Origin: Paraburkholderia largidicola | Lineage (GTDB): Bacteria > Pseudomonadota > Gammaproteobacteria > Burkholderiales > Burkholderiaceae | Assembly (NCBI RefSeq): GCF_013426895.1 | Contig: NZ_AP023177.1 | Location: forward strand, 434,001-498,000 | DNA: 64,000 nucleotides | Direction: 5' to 3' | Made by a program: the position numbers and the translations under genes | Shown: in pieces, positions 60,675 through 64,000 of the stretch | Layout: the number at the start of each line of letters is the position of its first letter | Numbering within the stretch: the stretch's first letter is position 1 | The notes under the pieces: generated by a model | Told to the model about the DNA's origin: nothing | Database searches by the model: none | The model's input: the letters and a program-made list of their open reading frames with translations, nothing else

Positions 60675-60691
60675 GCAAACAGGAGCTGTCC

Positions 60692-61072
60692 ATGAAGAAG
60701 TGCCTCAAGTCTGTCCAGTCGCGACTGCGTGCCGTTGGCGCCGCTGCATATCATCGCTTTTTGAGCCGTCGCGAGATCAAGTCGACGATTGTCGCCGCCT
60801 GCCTCGCGTTTTTCGCACCGTTCGCATCGGCCGTTAGTGTGAGCGACCTTGGCCCGGCAACCGATGTGATCTGCCTTATCTCCGCATATATCAGCGGTCC
60901 TTGGCTGTACGGCATAGGCATCGTCCTGATCATCGTAGGCGCTGTCGCGATCGCGAGTTCGGAAAGCACCATCGGCAAGCTGATTTCTTCCGTGTTCGTA
61001 GGACTGGGCCTCGCTGCCTGTGCAATACCTATCGTCAAAAACCACCTCAACATCCAGTACACCTGTGCGTAA
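60692..61072 (+). CDS. trbC: TrbC/VirB2-type pilin precursor
   Basis: A 126-residue protein with a long signal sequence (IVAACLAFFAPFASAVSV) and two hydrophobic helices (WLYGIGIVLIIVGAVAIAS and GKLISSVFVGLGLAACAIPI), the layout of conjugative pilins. It starts 17 bases after trbB behind CAGGAG. The C-terminus is short and ends CA. Overlaps the GTG start of trbD. Confidence 0.82.
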   Translation: MKKCLKSVQSRLRAVGAAAYHRFLSRREIKSTIVAACLAFFAPFASAVSVSDLGPATDVICLISAYISGPWLYGIGIVLIIVGAVAIASSESTIGKLISSVFVGLGLAACAIPIVKNHLNIQYTCA

Positions 61073-61376
61073 GCAAACAAAGGTAAGCCGCGGGCTGTCG
61101 CTGCCGCGCCAGATGGGCGGCGCGGACCGTGGCCTTGCGATCGCTAACGGCACGCTCACGATGCTGCTGTGCTATTCGAGCATGACCTTTGCGTTTTTCG
61201 GCGTGGGCATCGTAATCCATTGGATCCTGCGCTGGAAAAGCAGCCGCGATCCGTGGTGGCGCGACGTGATGCTCGTCTACAACCACTACCCCGACCTGCA
61301 TGAGCCGCTTCCATCGACGAAATTTTCTGCGCGATTCAAGCGGCCGTACGGTTTCGATCAGGATCTTCCATGCTGA
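61065..61376 (+). CDS. trbD: TrbD/VirB3-type membrane protein
   Basis: The 103-residue product has a hydrophobic hairpin (LTMLLCYSSMTFAFFGVGIV) after a basic start, and a C-terminal HYPDLHEPLPSTKF typical of VirB3/TrbD. The GTG at 61065, overlapping the trbC stop, is the most likely start, since ATG-started alternatives are out of register with the family length. The end overlaps trbE by 7 bases. Confidence 0.76.
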   Translation: MRKQTKVSRGLSLPRQMGGADRGLAIANGTLTMLLCYSSMTFAFFGVGIVIHWILRWKSSRDPWWRDVMLVYNHYPDLHEPLPSTKFSARFKRPYGFDQDLPC

Positions 61377-63829
61377 AACGAATTGTGCGCCGGCCGGTAC
61401 AGGAGATTGCGCCATGGGCAACCATGGTGACGCCAGAACTCATCCTCGACAAGGACGGGTCACTCCTGACCTGCTTTACCTTCGAAGGAGTCGATGCTGA
61501 CTCGCCGAACGCCGACGATATTTCGTCTGTACGTACGAATCTGGATAACGCGTGCAAGAACTTTGATCACCGGATTACCGCGTGGTGGCGCCTCTCGCAT
61601 CGTCGCGTGCGGGGGGCAATCGACGGGGCATTCACAGCGGACATCGATGCCTACGTAGACAAGATCAACCGCAACCATGTGAGCAGCGGAAAGTTCTTCC
61701 GTAACACGCATTCTTTCTCACTGGCGTACACGCCGGAAACCGGTATCAACAAGGTCTTCGAGAAGGTCGCGTATCACATGACGGTTGGCGGCAGATCGAT
61801 GCTGCCTGCGCTCATCGAAACGGCCAAAGACACGTTCTTTGCCCGGAGCGCGTTCGCCTTTGATCTCGAGCGCATGACGTCGGATATAAAGCGCTTCGAG
61901 TCGATTCTCGACGCGTTCAAGGGTGGGGTGACGCGTCTGAAGGCGAAGCGGCTGGAGCTGCAGAATGCGCTCGCATATCTGCATCAGACGGCTAACCCAT
62001 CGGTGCCGCCACGCCGCGTGCGGTATCCCGTCACGATGCTCGATACGCACCTGACGGAAAGCACGGTTGTTTATGGGGCTGAACACATCATGTTCGAATC
62101 GGCCTACGGAGTCCGTTATGCCAAGATCGTGGCGGTCAAGGAATGGATGGGGTTCCAGGAAGCGGCGCTCGACGTGCTGTCTGAAGTCGATGCTGAGCTC
62201 GATATCTGCGTGATGTTCCGCTTTCTGGATACCAGCAAGGCCAAGCAGTACATCGAAAAGATCCGCAGCTTTTACAAGATCGCCGCGTTCAGCCCGTGGG
62301 CCATCATCAAGGGATTTCTGGCGAAGGAGGAACAGAAAAACGAGAAAGGCCGGATGATGCTCGCGGAGGAGGCCGAAGACGCGCTCGCGAAGATCACGGC
62401 AGAGGGGCAGCAGTACGGATTCGCCAACATATCCGTGATCGTCTATGGCAACACGGTCGAAGAGTCCGACGATGCAGCCCGAGAAGTCGTCGGCCGGATC
62501 GGCAACGCCGGTTTCGGGGTGGTTCTTGAGCGCGATAACCTCGCGGCTGCTTGGAATACCACGCTCCCGGGTCGCTGGGACAAGCAAAAGCGCCTTCAAT
62601 TTGTCGAGACGCCAGCCGTCTCCGACATCGCACCCGTTCGCAGCGTGGCTGAAGGTAGCGCTGTCAACGCATGGCTGACACAACAATCGGGCCAGAAGAC
62701 GGGGCCGCTGACCATGCTACCCACGCGCCACAAGACGTTGCAGCGTGTGAATCTCCACCGACCGGGCGGCGCTTCGCACCTGCTCGTGCTGGGGCCGATC
62801 GGCATGGGCAAGTCGATCATGCTCAACTTCCTCATGTCGCAGACGGGCCGCCACGGCGCCCGCCGTGTGCGCTTCGACAAGGACCGCTCAACGCGCATTC
62901 CGACCGTGCTCGCCGGGGGACGCTTCATTGATGCGACGGGACGCTTTGAGGCGGCGACGTCGGTTAATCCGTTGTCCCTGCTCTGCGACCAGCAGCATTA
63001 CCCGTATGTCGCTGAATGGGTGCAGATGGCGATCGAAGACGATACCTTCCGCTGCAGCAAGAATCAGGAGCGGGAGATCTTCGATGCGGTCACCACGCTG
63101 GGTGACGGCTACGGACGTGAGTTCTGGACGCTCTCCTATCTGAGCACGATGCTTGGGATCGAGCTGCGTGAACGGCTCGCCGTGTGGACGAAGGGCGAAA
63201 AGAACGGCCGGTTCTTCGATCACGTCGACGACGCGTTCACGCTGTCGGACGACCTCTCCATCGAGATGGGTGATCTGTTCAACAACTTCCCGGTCGCGGC
63301 CGCGCTGTTCATGGATTACGCGTTCTACCGCATCGCGCAGTGGTTGGACGGCAAGCGCTACACCGTGATCGAGGTCGAGGAGGCCGGCTTTTTCTTCCAG
63401 AACGAACGCTTCTACAAGCGCCTGGAAATCTGGGCTGTGACGATCCGGAAGCTGAATGCGACGTTGATGATGGCGACGCAGTCGCTCGCACAGGTCGCAC
63501 GTATCGCGGACTTCGAGGTGCTCAAGGAAAACATCCCGAACATCATCTACCTGCCCAATCCCGATGCGAAGAACAACCTGCATCTATATCGCGACAAGTT
63601 CGGCCTGACGCTCGACCAGATCCAGATGATCGTTGAGGCCGCGCCCAACCGGGATTACCTGTGGGTGACACCGGACCAGACACGCATGCTGCAGGCGAGC
63701 TTCCCCAAGGAGACGCTCGCGGTGCTGCGCTCAGACGGCCGCGCCCAGGCCGTCCTCGACCGGCACGTGAAGTCAGGCGCTCCGGATTTTGCCAAAGGGT
63801 ACCTCGCCGAAATGATGACTCTCGATTGA
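61370..63829 (+). CDS. trbE: TrbE/VirB4-type conjugation ATPase
   Basis: An 819-residue ATPase of the mating-pair apparatus. The N-terminal CagE/TrbE/VirB domain spans about 150-400. Walker A is LVLGPIGMGKSIMLNF (about 472-487) and Walker B is YTVIEVEEAGFFF (about 660-672); TLMMATQSLAQVARI is the late ATPase motif. It energises pilus assembly and DNA passage. It overlaps trbD at the start and is followed by trbJ after 19 bases. Confidence 0.9.
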   Translation: MLKRIVRRPVQEIAPWATMVTPELILDKDGSLLTCFTFEGVDADSPNADDISSVRTNLDNACKNFDHRITAWWRLSHRRVRGAIDGAFTADIDAYVDKINRNHVSSGKFFRNTHSFSLAYTPETGINKVFEKVAYHMTVGGRSMLPALIETAKDTFFARSAFAFDLERMTSDIKRFESILDAFKGGVTRLKAKRLELQNALAYLHQTANPSVPPRRVRYPVTMLDTHLTESTVVYGAEHIMFESAYGVRYAKIVAVKEWMGFQEAALDVLSEVDAELDICVMFRFLDTSKAKQYIEKIRSFYKIAAFSPWAIIKGFLAKEEQKNEKGRMMLAEEAEDALAKITAEGQQYGFANISVIVYGNTVEESDDAAREVVGRIGNAGFGVVLERDNLAAAWNTTLPGRWDKQKRLQFVETPAVSDIAPVRSVAEGSAVNAWLTQQSGQKTGPLTMLPTRHKTLQRVNLHRPGGASHLLVLGPIGMGKSIMLNFLMSQTGRHGARRVRFDKDRSTRIPTVLAGGRFIDATGRFEAATSVNPLSLLCDQQHYPYVAEWVQMAIEDDTFRCSKNQEREIFDAVTTLGDGYGREFWTLSYLSTMLGIELRERLAVWTKGEKNGRFFDHVDDAFTLSDDLSIEMGDLFNNFPVAAALFMDYAFYRIAQWLDGKRYTVIEVEEAGFFFQNERFYKRLEIWAVTIRKLNATLMMATQSLAQVARIADFEVLKENIPNIIYLPNPDAKNNLHLYRDKFGLTLDQIQMIVEAAPNRDYLWVTPDQTRMLQASFPKETLAVLRSDGRAQAVLDRHVKSGAPDFAKGYLAEMMTLD

Positions 63830-63848
63830 ACCGTTACGGGAACAAACC

Positions 63849-64000
63849 ATGAAAACGCTCCTGACACGTCTCGCCCTCACAGTGGGCATGATCCTTTGCG
63901 CTTCGTACGCCGCGTACGCGCAATGGGTGGTGATTGACCCCTCGAACCTTATCCAGAACACAATCACGGCCCTCAAGGCTGTGAAGACGGAGGTTTATCA
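63849..64000 (+). CDS. trbJ: TrbJ/VirB5-family protein, 5' end only
   Basis: The first about 50 residues of a secreted protein: a signal peptide (LLTRLALTVGMILCASYAAY, cleaved near AYA) and the family start QWVVIDPSNLIQNTITALKA. This matches TrbJ (VirB5-like) proteins, which in Trb systems follow trbE in the order trbBCDEJLFGI. The window ends inside the gene. Confidence 0.78.
   Translation, partial: MKTLLTRLALTVGMILCASYAAYAQWVVIDPSNLIQNTITALKAVKTEVY

Overview
The window reads as a high-GC betaproteobacterium of the Burkholderiaceae, most likely Burkholderia sensu lato (Paraburkholderia or Caballeronia). This rests on codon use, the IS66/IS91 content, the Tad pilus proteins, the DUF1173/DUF3717 families, and a PRTRC cassette next to a Trb-type conjugation cluster. 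It looks like the edge of ordinary replicon sequence (about 1-9 kb) running into a large conjugative element (about 14.4-64 kb), which is either a plasmid or an ICE. No replication initiator, relaxase or element end is visible, so plasmid and ICE cannot be told apart.

Layout. 0.5-5.4 kb: a DUF4382 lipoprotein, a tiny lipoprotein, a small secreted protein, a TadE/TadG pair and a small cytosolic protein. 5.4-9.4 kb: gene-poor and decayed, with one frameshifted toxin-like gene. 9.4-14.0 kb: an IS91-family transposase with its partner tyrosine recombinase; the recombinase is split by a complete IS66 element with 24-bp terminal repeats and an 8-bp target duplication. 14.4-20.5 kb (minus strand): accessory genes including a PLD-fold enzyme beside a cyclic-phosphate receiver-domain protein, a Lar-like zinc ribbon, a DUF5131 gene with an internal deletion and DUF1173. 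20.9-22.3 kb: backbone genes ending in the front half of an N6-DNA methylase.

22.26-37.18 kb: a 14.9-kb transposon inserted inside that methylase; the back half of the methylase resumes at 37,184. Its right part carries three tyrosine recombinases and a DUF6262 protein (Tn554-like logic). Its left part carries single-gene cargo: peptidase S51, three GNATs, a VOC protein, a solute-binding-like protein, and a HisRS-like gene preceded by a candidate histidine attenuator. Several cargo genes are truncated or frameshifted.

37.6-57.6 kb: a long plus-strand backbone. It holds the PRTRC cassette (ParB, E, C, F, B, A, ThiF), in which C, B, ThiF and A look like a ubiquitin-like modifier, E2, E1 and JAMM protease. 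Many small membrane, lipo- and unknown proteins follow, then a group II intron placed just after a terminator, then a MoxR ATPase / DUF3150 / VWA-metallopeptidase triad. 57.9-59.4 kb: an H-NS-like protein and two unknown genes. 59.6-64.0 kb: trbB, trbC, trbD, trbE and the start of trbJ, a type IV mating-pair apparatus.

The most interesting signal is non-coding. At least ten backbone genes (20.96 to 54.19 kb) carry the same leader architecture: a GC-rich hairpin A whose loop mimics the Shine-Dalgarno (SD) strand, then a hairpin B that sequesters the SD immediately before the ATG. The sequences differ from gene to gene but the three-way complementarity is kept. Several of these leaders begin with a shared GCGTC-NNN-GACGC hairpin. 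An 18-bp palindrome also recurs at 20.6, 57.8 and 59.5 kb, next to likely divergent promoters. Together they suggest an element-wide regulatory scheme.
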